From Zasmidium citrigriseum (Eukaryota; Ascomycota; Dothideomycetes; Mycosphaerellales; Mycosphaerellaceae), in contig NHNW01000020.1 of assembly GCA_002786025.1 (NCBI GenBank), forward strand, positions 62,001-126,000: a stretch of DNA of 64,000 bases, read 5' to 3'. A model generated the notes under the pieces. It was not told the DNA's origin. It saw nothing but the letters and a program-made list of their open reading frames with translations, and did no database searches. The translations under genes and the position numbers were made by a program. Shown piece by piece: positions 52,720 to 63,105 of the stretch. Each line of letters starts with the position of its first letter. Position 1 is the stretch's first letter.

Positions 52720-53645
52720 ATGTCCAAGCACTGCCCAATCTGCGCCTTCGACGTCGACCGCCTCGCAAAGCCCCGCGAGAGTCACGTCTGCAAGAGTCGC
52801 GACGGCACCGAAATCAAAGACAACCGCGCCTGTCACGAATGCTGGGAAGTCCACTTCAGCACCAAGATCGAAGAGATGCACTATGATTGCGGCGGTATCA
52901 AATGTATCTTCTGCGACGTCCTCGTCGATCCAAGCGAGTTCCAGAAGCTGGGCGCTAGGGTAGACACAATGACGCGGTATGTCGCATATCCCTACTCTTT
53001 TCTTGGATGAAGTGACTGACAAACCCCAGCTGGCAATGCAAGAAAGCCGCTCGCGACCTCCCCATCGGATCCTACGCCAGATGTCAGGCCCGCTGCAGAG
53101 GTCCTCTCGCCTACCAGCCGTACGATCGCCAGACCAACGGCCGGGTCTTCACCTGCAACGACTGCGGCTTCCAGACTTGCATGGACTGCGACCGTCCCGA
53201 GCACCCAAACCAGAGCTGCACAGCCGCCCAAGCCCACTTTGACGCCAACAACCCCAAGCTGAAGCAAGCCGAAGACAAGACGGCGAAGGAGCGGGCCAAG
53301 GAGAAGTACAAACTCTGCCCCGAGTGCGCCAGCCCCTTCCAGACCAGCGGAGGCTGTGGCTACGTCCAGTGCACGGCGTGTGGCCATCGCTTCTGCGAAC
53401 ACTGCATGATCAACTGGGTGGGCGAGGAGAGCCAGTACTCGGGAGGTAAAGAACAGCATGGAGCGTACAAGAGTGGCAAGAATGTGGGACTTCCCTGCAA
53501 GTACGCTTCCAAGGACAGCGAGCACGGTCTGAAGCATCGGCCCGGCGTTGTCACAGCTAGGATGCAGTCGAAGCGCAAGAGCCAGAAGGGAGGAGAGCCA
53601 GCGGCAAAGAAGCAGAAGAAGGCGGCGCAGCTCAAGTCAGCTTAG
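52720..53645 (+). CDS. RING-IBR-RING (RBR)-like protein 2
   Basis: Exons 52720-52976 and 53030-53645 with a 53-nt intron (290 aa). RING1-like unit: KHCPICAFDVDRL...ACHECWEVHFSTKIE...KCIFCDVLVDP. IBR-like unit after the intron: ARCQARCRGPLAYQPYDRQ, RVFTCNDCGFQTCMDCDRP. RING2-like unit: LCPECASPFQTSGGCGYVQC, TACGHRFCEHCMINW, with GGC as the candidate catalytic Cys. It ends with a basic KKQKKAAQLKSA tail. The IBR and RING2 segments closely match the gene at 54102 (FTCxDCGFQTCxDCDRPEH; GCGYVQC; HRFC; INWxGE), so the pair is a recent duplication. It is probably a ubiquitin ligase; substrate unknown. Confidence 0.78.
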
Positions 53646-53936
53646 CAGCAGAGCGAACAAGGCCACGAAGGCGAAGCGGTGGAGGCTGATGAGACACGAC
53701 CTCGTGCGTCCTGAGTATTGCCTTCGAGCTTTAAGTCCAGTGCCTATGTGGATCCATCAGCAGTATCAATAGCATCTAGATCAAGTTGTCCAGCTTCACT
53801 CACCTCGCGACCTGCCTGCTATCACATGCATCACTAGTCAGGAACTTCAAATGACGCTCCGTGCATGCCCGTTCTAGAGTAAGGCCGGGAATGTGAAAGT
53901 GCTTGTGACATGCGCCCACACCTATCGATCTTAGCT
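53646..53936. other. short intergenic with a CACATGCAT element
   Basis: ATCACATGCATCA at 53,821-53,833 repeats the promoter motif of the neighbours. No gene. Confidence 0.45.
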
Positions 53937-54011
53937 ATCACATGCATCAGCACAGGCCACATGGTTCTCACATGCAAAACAACTCACTCTTCCAGCGTCA
54001 GCATAAATATA
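53937..54011 (+). promoter_or_regulatory. CACATGCAT elements and TATA box before RBR-like gene 3
   Basis: TATCACATGCATCAGCAC begins at 53,937 and TCTCACATGCA follows about 30 bp later; GCATAAATA stands at 54,001-54,009, with ATAAATA 99 nt before the ATG at 54102, as in the preceding gene. Confidence 0.6.
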
Positions 54012-54101
54012 GCCCTTTCCATCTTTCCTCTTCCCCCACCACCATCAACTCACCATCCTCTTTCAACTGCACCTCTTTCACCCTACTACACCTCAACCAC
54101 C

Positions 54102-55099
54102 ATGTCCCTCAACCCCTCCCACAACATGACCACGCCACCAAAAGGCTCTCGAGAATGCAAGATCTGCAACTCCTTCGTCGCGAAGAGCCAGTTCGCCACA
54201 ATCTCCACTCAACACGCATGCACCACCAATCAAGGCCACAAGCACCGCGACCAAGACCGCGCCTGCAAAGAGTGCTGGGAGGCGTGGATCAGTATGGAGA
54301 TCGAGAAGCAGCCGTGGAACAACGTCCGCTGCATGCTGTGTTTGACGGCGCTGGATCCCAACACCGAGTTCAAGAAGCTTGGTGTCAGGATGGATACGCG
54401 GCATAGGTGGGTATCGTTCTTTTCAAGTGAGACGGAGAGCGGTTTGACTGACTCTGGGCCAACAGGTACTGGCAGAAGAAAAGCGACAGCCTCAAGTTCA
54501 AATGCCAGGCTCGCTGCAAAGGCCAGAACACCAGTCTTCAGCCCTTCAACCGCGAGACAGACGGCCGCGTCTTCACATGCAAGGACTGCGGTTTCCAGAC
54601 CTGTTACGACTGCGACCGTCCAGAGCATGTGAACGAGACCTGTGAGCAGTACCAAGCTCGCACTCAAATCCATCGACAGGCCGAGGAGGAGACGTACGAG
54701 GAGTACCAGTCTTGTCCCAACTGTAAGATCATTATCGACATCGAGAAGGGCTGTGGCTATGTCCAGTGCGCTGCGGGAAATGAGATGTCCGAGGAGGGCA
54801 TCGTGGGAGGCTGTAGCCACCGGTTTTGTTCTCGTTGCTTGATCAACTGGGCCGGTGAGAACAGTGCGTACTTGGGAGGTCGTGCTGCACATGGTCACGA
54901 CGCTGACGGAGACCCTTGCCACTACAGACTAAGGGACAGTGCTCACGGCTTGAAGCACCGATTTGAGAAGTATGAGATCGACCCGGACGAGCCCGTGGAG
55001 AAGAAGGCACCGAAGAAGCGTAAGTCCGGCACAGCCCAGAAGCAAGTGGTCAAGAAGCGGAAGACAGCATCGAAGCCCAAGGAGGCGGCCCAGCAGTAG
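54102..55099 (+). CDS. RING-IBR-RING (RBR)-like protein 3
   Basis: Exons 54102-54406 and 54466-55099 with a 59-nt intron (312 aa). RING1-like unit: RECKICNSFVAKS...ACKECWEAWISMEIE...RCMLCLTALDP. IBR-like unit: KCQARCKGQNTS, RVFTCKDCGFQTCYDCDRP. RING2-like unit: SCPNCKIIIDIEKGCGYVQC with a 14-residue insert before GGCSHRFCSRCLINW; Cys of KGC is the candidate catalytic residue. The tail is basic (KKAPKKRKSG, KKRKTASKPK), looking like a nuclear localisation signal. It is the closest relative of the gene at 52720 in both protein and promoter. Likely a ubiquitin ligase; substrate unknown. Confidence 0.78.
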
Positions 55100-55365
55100 C
55101 GGCAGGTGGAGGCGGCACTCGACATCGTGAAGGTTCTCTGCGGACGACCGAGGGCGAAGGAGCGAATACCAAGGCGGTCACCCACCAAAGAAGATGAGAA
55201 ATACATGACCTGAAGAAGTAGCAGCAGAAGGCTTTCAGGATCAGAATGGACATTTCATACCACGATTAGTGTCATAACAATCCAACTCATTGAACGAATG
55301 GACTCCACCAGCGCCGACGCTAAATCAAACAATATACATATCATCGTCTCATCGTCTCATCAAGA

Positions 55366-56749
55366 TCATTGTCCAGCGGTGGCCTCGACACCTGCCATGG
55401 AAGAGGAGCTCTCACCAGGAGCATCCAGACCAATTGGCAGACGTGGAGGCAGATCGATCTTTGCTTCCCTTGCCTGAGTTTCTGCCCATGCTCGTGCTCT
55501 GACAAGTTGCCGTATCTTTGCCTCTGACCGCTGGCCCCTGCTCGTCAGGATTGCCTGGTTGACGCTGTTCGCTACTGTCTCGCGAAGCTTGAGGTCCAAG
55601 AGCTCTTTGAATTCTGGTGTCATCTTCTCTGGTGGAAATATCATAAGTGCCATGGTGCGTTCCAGCGCTTGTTGGTACTTCTGATCGGTAGGTGCTCGTG
55701 GGGATAGTTGCTCGGTAGCGAATTGGAGGGCAGGTCGGAATTCGGCGGATTGCAAGTTGCCGCCGGGTTTGTTGAGGATTCCCCGGATGATCTCGATGAG
55801 TTGGAGTTGTAGGAGGTTGAAGTGGAGGAGGTGGTCTCCATCGAGGATCTGCCAGGCCGCGTCAGTGATGTGTCACAACTTGACATGAGGCTTGAAATAG
55901 AGTATAGTCGACGGCAATCAGACTGAGGACTGAAGTGTAGTTGTGTATCATCAACGCCCCGAAGGACGGATATGCGTGGTGCATGAAACTGAAATCATCA
56001 TTGCAGGAGAAGGAGGGGTGTGAAAAGAGAGGAACATACATCGGGATCGGCCTCGTTGATCATGTCGATGGCCTCGTCCACTTTGCCTTCATGGATGGCC
56101 TTGCGTATCCGGACGCGCTCTCTGATGTCGCTCATGTTGGCGGGACTGCAGATGTTGGTCTCTTGGGCAAATTTCTCGGCGGCGCCGGGATAGCCCTCAG
56201 ACACGAGGTAGTCCATGATGACCCAGTTGATGTCGCTGCACAAGGTCGGGTCAGCGGGCGGGTTCTCAAATTTTTGCCATCGCATTGCACGGCGTGCATG
56301 ACGCTCCTTGCGGAGGTGTGCAATGCGAAAGCGGTCAAAGTCGTTGAGAGGAGGCGGGCGGTCCATGTCGAGATCAGAGATACAAGTAAAATTTTTCTCC
56401 GCAGTGTTGTCTAGGAGAGATTCCCAACTTGTTGTGAAAGCATCATGTGAAGGAGGTGAATGGGCAGGTGGCAGGGGGTGAGCGCGTACCTCTTGCTGGG
56501 CTTCATGTCTTCCACCTTCCGGTCGAAATCCTGTGCGAACCGCATGTTTGCTAGCGCTGCTGGGGCAGCGGAGGACTGGCGAAGGGACGTGTTAGTACCC
56601 GCCCATTCCTGAAGTAAGTGCTCGTTGTAAATGTCGATGTTGCGTATGTCGAAGCCAAGGGGCGCAGTTCCTGCAATTAGAACTTCTGGAGGAGGCATGG
56701 CGTTGCGGCGTCTGCTGGACGGCGGGCGGTGGGCGTCGGCGAGGGACAT
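55366..56749 (-). CDS. gid8: GID8-type LisH-CTLH subunit of the GID/CTLH ubiquitin ligase
   Basis: Exons 56749-56490, 56235-56040 and 55848-55366, introns of 254 and 191 nt (312 aa). Splicing gives FDRKVEDMKPSK^SDINWVIMDYLV, the signature entry into the LisH motif (EGYPGAAEKFAQET). The CTLH region follows (IRKAIHEGKVDEAIDMINE, HLLHFNLLQLQLIEIIRG), then the CRA-type C-terminal half (FATEQLSPRAPTD, ALERTMALMIFP, RQLVRARAWAETQ). GID8 is the scaffold subunit of the GID complex, which in yeast degrades gluconeogenic enzymes. The N-terminus before FDRKV is extended. Intron 1 has a possible alternative acceptor at 56,428 that would insert 64 in-frame residues (see findings). Confidence 0.88.
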
Positions 56750-57111
56750 GGAGGGGTGGACGTACCATTCGAATCAGCCCGTCGGCGACTTCTCAGACAT
56801 ATCGGCCGCCACTGGCAGGCGCGGACAGCGGCGGATATGCAGTGGGAAGGGGAGGAGGGATGGGTGGGATGATGAGGTGAGGTCGATGGAAGAGCTTGCT
56901 GCAGAGAGAGCTCGAGGTCTCGTGTGCGGCCAGCAAATTTGGCATGCAAAAAGAACTGCTGGGACCAAATCTTAATTTTCCGGCACGCGTAAAGATTTCT
57001 GCCGAGTCCTCCTGAACCTCACCTCTTCTTCTTCTACCACTGCCATCCTCCACCCGCCACGACCATGTGGACCATCGTAGTCGCCGCCTCGGTCCTCTCC
57101 ATGCGTCTACG
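56750..57111. promoter_or_regulatory. divergent upstream region of gid8 and urk1
   Basis: 362 bp between divergent starts. A TCTTCTTCTTC run lies about 90 nt before the uridine kinase ATG. No TATA box seen. Confidence 0.45.
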
Positions 57112-58808
57112 ATGAACATCCCCTCTCTGGAGCTCCCGCTGAGCTCCTTTGCCGCCCTTGAGACGCCCTCCCGAAGCGTCACTCCCAAGGCCCACTACTC
57201 GCCGCCATGGGCCAACACTTCCATCATCGGCGTCGCCGGTAGCTCAGGCTCTGGCAAGACTTCACTGTCGCTTGCTATCATCAAGGAGCTGAGCTTGCCA
57301 TGGGTCGTTATTCTGTCTATGGACAGCTTCTACAAGCCTCTCACCTCGGAACAGTCAGCGGCCGCGTTCAGAAATGAATACGACTTTGACGCGCCCGAGG
57401 CCATTGACTTTGACACGCTGGTCGAAAGACTGCGTGATATCAAAACTGGGTATGTTCAACTCATCATCTATCCACTACTTCTTTAATCTAACACCACTTG
57501 CAGCAAGAAGGCAGATATTCCCGTCTACTCGTTCGAGAGGCACGCTCGTTTAGAAAAGACGACCACCATCTACTCACCTCATGTTGTCGTTTTGGAAGGA
57601 ATCTTTGCTTTGCATGATGAGCGTGTGCTTGACCTCTTGGATCTCAAGATCTTTACCGAGGCCGATGCTGACCTCTGCCTTTCGAGACGCTGTGAGTATC
57701 CTCCGTGTGCCTGAAATTACACAGTTGACTGATACTTGGATGCAGTGCTTCGTGATGTTCGTGAGCGCGGCAGAGATATTGAAGGCTGCATCAAGCAGTG
57801 GTTCTCCTTTGTGAAGCCTAACTTCCACAAATACGTGGAACCACAGAGAAATGTTGCAGGTGTGTCCTTATCTCGTCACCTCTCACCCTCTCACTATTAT
57901 GATGATCAAAACTTCAAAGCATAGTTCAACTGAACACTATTGAAGAAAAACACTTACCATCTTTCAATTTGTCTGAAATGAAACCATCCTCTACACACAT
58001 TCCACGCAGTTGTGTGAGACTCGTTCACTGACTGATACCATCAGATATCATCGTGCCGAGAGGCATCGAAAACAAAGTGGCCATCAGCATGGTGTCGGAC
58101 CGCATCCACAAGACCTTGGATCACAAGTCGAAGATGCACCAGATCGAGCTGCGCCGCCTGGGTCAAGTCGCGGAAGACGCCCCGTTATCGAAGAATGTGA
58201 TCGTCCTGGAACAAACGAACCAGCTACGAGGTATCAATACCATCCTACTGGATCCTACGCTCGCTCGAGAAGACTTCATCTTCTACTTCGATCGTCTGAC
58301 CGTGATGCTTGTTGAGCAAGCTTTCTCGGCCGGGCTTTGCTACAAACAACTCACAGTCGACACACCTGTGCCTGGATATACCTACTCCGGACTCGAGCTC
58401 GACGGTGAAGTATCGGCGGTTGTGGTGCTGCGCGGTGGCTCTTGTCTGGAGACCGGCCTCAAGCGTGTCATCCCAGACTGCCGCACAGGCCGCCTGCTAA
58501 TTCAGACCAACTTCCGCACCGGCGAACCTGAGCTTCATTACACCAAGCTTGCCGAGGACATCTCGAAACACAAACGTGTGTTGCTGATGGACCCCCAAAT
58601 GAGTAGCGGTGGCGCGGCATTGATGGCAGTCAGAGTGCTCTTGGATCACGGAGTTGAGGAACACAGGATCATCTTCGTGACGTACTTGGCTGGAAAGAAT
58701 GGTCTGAATAGGTTGATGAGCGTCTTTCCTGAGATCAAGGTCGTCGTCTGTAGGATAGAGGGCGACATGGAGTCCAGGTGGGTCGAGCAGAGGTATTTGG
58801 GATGTTGA
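57112..58808 (+). CDS. urk1: uridine kinase with UPRT-like domain
   Basis: Exons 57112-57449, 57504-57691, 57746-57859 and 58045-58808 (467 aa), introns of 54, 54 and 185 nt. The kinase half has the P-loop GVAGSSGSGKTS (~40-51), SMDSFYKPL, YDFDAPEAIDFD, and RRLLRDVRERGRD rebuilt across intron 2. NVA^DIIVPRGIENKVA joins exon 4. The C-terminal half is UPRT-like: RGINTILLD, VVVLRGGSCLE, LLMDPQMSSGGAAL and HRIIFVTYLAGKNGL. It phosphorylates uridine and cytidine in pyrimidine salvage; the UPRT-like half of fungal and animal URK proteins is often thought inactive. Start ATG 57112 gives the usual short lead. Confidence 0.93.
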
Positions 58809-59131
58809 ATAAGACATGCTTCGACACACCCCCTTTCGGTATCACTATTTTGGCATCAATTTCTTCTGGGCTGCAGCTTTTCGAGACATTCACTGCGTTC
58901 GAAGCGCGCTTTGATGACTGCGACATGCATTCATGCATGTCTTGCTCGTCTATACAATCCCAGCATCAACATTCCATTTAAGCAACACAGACGAGCGTTT
59001 ACACCCCCGAAACCACCATCAACGCTTCACTGCTCACCACGACCGAAGACCCACTGCAACGAGACCCAATTACCGCACGATCAAATCAAGCCTCAGCCTT
59101 TCCGTAGACCGCCATTAAACCTCCCGACAAA

Positions 59132-60309
59132 ATGAAGGACATCGCCTGCTTCTCTCCGTCAGCGTTCTACGATGTCGATGAGGACACCGTCTATCTGAAC
59201 GAGACATTCTCATGGGCGGATTTAGACATGGTCATGGGCTGCAGGTCATCTATTCTACTCAAAGACGGACATCCTTTACCACCGCCAGTCCCTGGAATTG
59301 TGTATCTGTCAGGGCCATCGACCGCGTCATCCCCGATTCTCAAGCAATGCGCCTTTCTGGCTCTCGTGGTCATCTTTCTGTCGCTTATATTCCTTTCGCC
59401 ACGGAACCCTCGCCGACCGGTGATACTTGTCGAGTGCATGAGTTGTGCAGAGCAAGTCGATGCGACTACATTCCCTGATCCACCGGTTGATTGCCGTGGA
59501 AGACACCAAGGTGCTGCTTGTCAATCGTGCTGGCAACAATGGCTGGAAAGTCGAGTTTCGACTGTCCGCAGCGATCAGCTCTCATGCATCCAATGTGGCT
59601 CAAGGCTTTGTCAAGCCGATGTTCGGTCTCTCGCAACTTCCGAGACTTATGAGCGGTGTGTATGACTTTCTGACTGCACGGACGGCTGTACTGATAAAGA
59701 GACAGATACCTCCAGAACGAACTCCGAAACACCATGTCCACGGATGCGAACTTCATCTCGTGTCTCTCTCCGACTTGCAATTCTGGTCATATCCATGAAG
59801 GAGGTGACATTTTCACCTGCACCGCTTGTGGACTCCGACATTGTGTGCATTGCAGAGTTACCTGGCACACTGGAGTCAAATGCGAAGATTTCCAGGCGTC
59901 GCGCCGTGCAAAAGAGACGAAGGACCAAGAGAGAGCCGAAGCCTCCAGCCAGCGAGTGCTTGATAAGCAGTCGAAGATCTGTCCAGGGAAGAATTGTGGA
60001 AGGAGGGTGCAGAAAATCAGGTGAGTTGGTCTTGCTCTATTCACAAAGTTACTTCACGAACGTTACTGACCTAGTCTTGCTGTGTTAAAGCGGATGCGAT
60101 CATATGACCTGTAAGTTTCCACAGCACTCTGGTAGTATCTCTAAGTATAAGGCTGACAGCACCTCTCAGGCACAATGTGCAAGCACGAATTCTGCTGGCA
60201 ATGTCTCGCACCATACGACAAAATTCGAAGAAGGGGAAACACGGCGCATAGAAAGACTTGCAAGCACCATTCAAACAACCTCGATGATGGGCCTTGGTAT
60301 CTCGACTGA
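59132..60309 (+). CDS. RING-IBR-RING (RBR) protein 4, with possible membrane segment
   Basis: Exons 59132-59655, 59706-60020, 60091-60110 (only 20 nt) and 60170-60309 (332 aa). RING1-like unit: VECMSCAEQVDA...CRGRHQGAACQSCWQQW...LSCIQCGSRLC. IBR: FISCLSPTCNSGHIHEGG, FTCTACGLRHCVHCRVTWH. RING2: KICPGKNCGRRVQKISGCDHM, TCTMCKHEFCWQC, with GC as the catalytic Cys; the micro-exon supplies GCDHMT. A hydrophobic stretch CAFLALVVIFLSLIFL at ~72-87 before RING1 could be a membrane anchor, or an unspliced artefact. Intron 1 is at the same phase-2 site as in the other three RBR-like genes. This is the most canonical RBR of the four. Confidence 0.8.
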
Positions 60310-60372
60310 TGAAAAAGAGCAATTGCCAATACGGTACGCAGACTTGCAGATATTTAGCTGAGACTCAAACTC

Positions 60373-61053
60373 TCACTCTCTCGTCTTTCTCGCAATCAGA
60401 AACGAATGCATCTCCTCCCCACTACCCGCCTCTTTAGGCGGAACAAACAACTCCGTCATACTCTCCACAATCTCAAACCCATGCCTCTCCAGCAAAGTCC
60501 TCCAGCCCGCCCTCGTGAAAAGGGTAATTTTGACATCCTCACCCATAAACCGAACAACAAAATCCCTCGCACACTCCCCGTCCTCGTCCCATTTTCCGGT
60601 ACTGTCCATATCCTCCGCCGCAATGGTCCCAATTGCCAAAACTCCCCCTTCGCCCAACCAGGAACTCCACCTCGCAACTTGAGCTTCAATCTCCTCCCGT
60701 CCCAGCGGAAACAACGACAAAATCGCCAACACCGCACCAAATCCCTTCCTATCTCCCTCATAAGCCCGCATATCAGCCACCTCAAACACTCCCCCCGGAA
60801 CCGCTTTTCGACTCAATTTGACCATCTCGTCTGAGATATCGATTCCTGTTACTTGGTGGCCTGCGTTGGCGAGGGTTTTGGCGACGGGGTTCCCGGTTCC
60901 GCAGCCTATGTCTAGGACTTTTGATGCTGGGGGAAGGTGAGGGAGGAGTTTTTGGAGGAATTTTAAGAGGCCGACGTCGTGGCCGAAGGCGGTTTCGTAG
61001 GAGGTGGAGATGGAGGAGTAGAAGGCGGCGGACATTTGTTCTTCGGCTGCCAT
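60373..61053 (-). CDS. class I SAM-dependent methyltransferase
   Basis: Single frame of 226 aa from ATG 61053 (MAAEEQMSAAF). Motif I is KVLDIGCGTGNPVAKTLA, followed by the acidic GIDISDEMVKLSR, FEVADMRAYEG and LAILSLFPLG. The fold is a Rossmann-type methyltransferase of the methyltransf_25/11 kind. It has no signal peptide. The substrate is not predictable from sequence; neighbours give no firm hint, although the next gene is an amide-forming or hydrolysing enzyme. Confidence 0.82.
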   Translation of the reverse strand: MAAEEQMSAAFYSSISTSYETAFGHDVGLLKFLQKLLPHLPPASKVLDIGCGTGNPVAKTLANAGHQVTGIDISDEMVKLSRKAVPGGVFEVADMRAYEGDRKGFGAVLAILSLFPLGREEIEAQVARWSSWLGEGGVLAIGTIAAEDMDSTGKWDEDGECARDFVVRFMGEDVKITLFTRAGWRTLLERHGFEIVESMTELFVPPKEAGSGEEMHSFLIARKTRE

Positions 61054-61381
61054 GTTTGCATTCAAATGTGGCCCAGACCAACGATTGCGAGCAAAGACTG
61101 TTGTTGGAAGGCTCGGGTGTCTGGAGCAGAGCTTGTACTTGTACCTTGCATCCTGCTGAGCTTATGAGGTACCGTCGCAGGGCTGAATCAGCCTCACGAT
61201 AGAGCTCTCGAATTGAAACTGAAGGAGCTGCCTCGAGCCCTGAGCTAATGTGTAGATCATCACATGGGATGCTTGGTGAGCATTGCAGCTACCGCAACAG
61301 GTAGTAGCTAATATTCACTGACTTTGCCGAGAATCCGCCGGTGAAGTGGATTGCAACAATGCATTCAAACTCTTCACCATC
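61054..61381. other. intergenic, no gene
   Basis: No supported gene in this 328-bp gap between the methyltransferase start and the 3' end of the next gene. Confidence 0.4.
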
Positions 61382-62668
61382 TCAATTTGATCCGATACTA
61401 TACGTCCGCCACCTATCCCCTCCCTGCACTGAAGATGTCTCACACGGATTCCCCTTACAAACATGCATCTCCAACCTCCGCAAATCATAAATCACACAAG
61501 CAACCGTCATCGTCGGGCTCCCACCGATCGTACTAGCCGCCCCAAGCGACCCTTTCTGAGAAGCATGTCCTTTGTCCGAATGTTCACAGATCGATCGTGG
61601 AAATGAAGCATGGTCCGAGAATGCCGATTTGATGTCTTCGATCGTGAGACCAGCCCTCGGAGGGATGGGTGGAGTAATTCCGTTTGGCGGCGTTGCAAGG
61701 GATAGTCTGGCGAGAGAGACTTCTGGCGAGAAGAAGTCTTTTGCGGCGCTGTGTCGTTTTTGGGATGTTGCGGTGGTGAGGAGGCGTTTTAATCGGATGT
61801 CTCGGAAGAGCGATGAGCCGCCTGGGTATGTATCTTGTACGGTAGAGTGGTGAGTCGCGGCTGGTGTGACGAAGTGATTCGCATGCGTGACTAGTAGCCC
61901 CTCGTCATGATCGATCGGCTGAGGATGAACTGTGAACGATCTTGATGGCGTCAACTCCAGATCAACAGCCAGCTCCGGCGAAGCAGCAACCACATTCCCG
62001 GATACATGCCGCGGAAATGTACATAGGGTCTTGACACCCTCTGCAAGATTGCGACACTCTAAAAACATCCGTCGCGCCAGCGTGAAAGGCAGCACCGGCC
62101 CTTGAGGTTCTGAGTCTTCTTTCGCCCACAGCGAATTCGCACAAAGACCGAGACCTCTGGAGTTCATGCCCGATCGTGCGAGTTGTCCAGCTTCAGTGAG
62201 AGCAATGTGCACCAAGTCCTCTCGTCTATCGTTCGAGGTGCAGTGACTCTCCAGGACGATGATCGTATCCAGATCATGAAGCCAGGAAGACATGTCCCAG
62301 TTCTGAGCCACAAACGCGGACCCATCTTGACCGTGATAAGCCATGCTGGTGCACTCGCCGACTCGGTGTCCAGTCGCTCGAGCCAGATCATATCGAGCGT
62401 TCAACAGAAGGACATCTTCGAGTGAGATGTCGGCTCCGTCGGCAATGCCTTGCATCTCTTCAAGTCCATCGTTGAAGTACTTTCGGACAGCCGGTAGGTA
62501 GTTGTCTTGAATGTATGAGCTGCACACTTCTCGCGGAGGTAGCGAAGACGACGATCGATATTTCGCAACATTTGTAGCAATCTTGCTGCAAACTTGTTGA
62601 CCATGCGAGAAGCCTCTCTCATATGCAGTCCCCATGACAACGATCCGTTCGTATGCATTCTTCTCCAT
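61382..62668 (-). CDS. penicillin acyltransferase-like (peptidase C45) Ntn hydrolase
   Basis: 428 aa from ATG 62668; an in-frame ATG at 62710 would add 14 residues. The family pattern is clear: GTAYERGFSHGQQ near the N-terminus, EMQGIADGADISLEDVLLLNARYDL, then GHRVGECTSMA with Cys106 as the candidate nucleophile exposed by self-cleavage, AFVAQNWDMS, the LVHIALTEAGQLARSGMNSRGLGLCAN block and MTVACVIYDL near the end. Relatives include the acyl-CoA:6-APA acyltransferase of penicillin makers, but most family members in other fungi have no penicillin pathway and may process lipids or peptides. The C-terminus (YSIGSN) has no peroxisomal PTS1. It is divergent from an MFS transporter. Confidence 0.85.
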   Translation of the reverse strand: MEKNAYERIVVMGTAYERGFSHGQQVCSKIATNVAKYRSSSSLPPREVCSSYIQDNYLPAVRKYFNDGLEEMQGIADGADISLEDVLLLNARYDLARATGHRVGECTSMAYHGQDGSAFVAQNWDMSSWLHDLDTIIVLESHCTSNDRREDLVHIALTEAGQLARSGMNSRGLGLCANSLWAKEDSEPQGPVLPFTLARRMFLECRNLAEGVKTLCTFPRHVSGNVVAASPELAVDLELTPSRSFTVHPQPIDHDEGLLVTHANHFVTPAATHHSTVQDTYPGGSSLFRDIRLKRLLTTATSQKRHSAAKDFFSPEVSLARLSLATPPNGITPPIPPRAGLTIEDIKSAFSDHASFPRSICEHSDKGHASQKGSLGAASTIGGSPTMTVACVIYDLRRLEMHVCKGNPCETSSVQGGDRWRTYSIGSN

Positions 62669-63105
62669 TTTGTAGGTAGGTTTCTGGAAACAATCGCGAA
62701 AGAAGCGCATAGTAAAGATAAGCCTGTCTTGGACTTGCTGACAAGGATTTAAGCTGCAAGTGGCCTGAAATATCGATTTCGCCGTATCTCTTCGCCGCAG
62801 CCTCGTCTTCGATCGGGCGGAGCGGCAAGCGGCGAAGACGGCGAGCGGCGAGTGGCAAGCTTGCCGTCCAGCTGAACCACCACGAAACTCTCCTCGGTCT
62901 AGCTCACGATCAGCCCTTGAACTTTCTGTTTCGACCTCATCGGAAGCGGTCAATTATCTCTTATCTCCATCGCGGCGAGCGGCAAAGCCACGCTGGCGGG
63001 ACACAAATACGAGACCATGTAGCAAGAACAACAGCATCCCCACCGTTGAAGCTGTTGTTGATTGCATTTCTCACCTTATCCAGCTCATACTCCAGTACAG
63101 TCATC
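62669..63105. promoter_or_regulatory. divergent upstream region
   Basis: 437 bp between divergent starts. It contains imperfect GGCGAGCGGC/GGCAAGC-type repeats at about 62,820-62,865 and again at 62,972-62,983. Confidence 0.45.

Noticed and set aside
52992..54922. long minus-strand frames opposite RBR-like genes 2 and 3
   Set aside because: They span the introns of the real genes and mirror their Cys/Lys codons; no independent support.
61382..62668. C45 hydrolase as the releasing enzyme of the borosin-like pathway
   Set aside because: It lies 14 kb from the cluster beyond several housekeeping genes; no evidence for a link.
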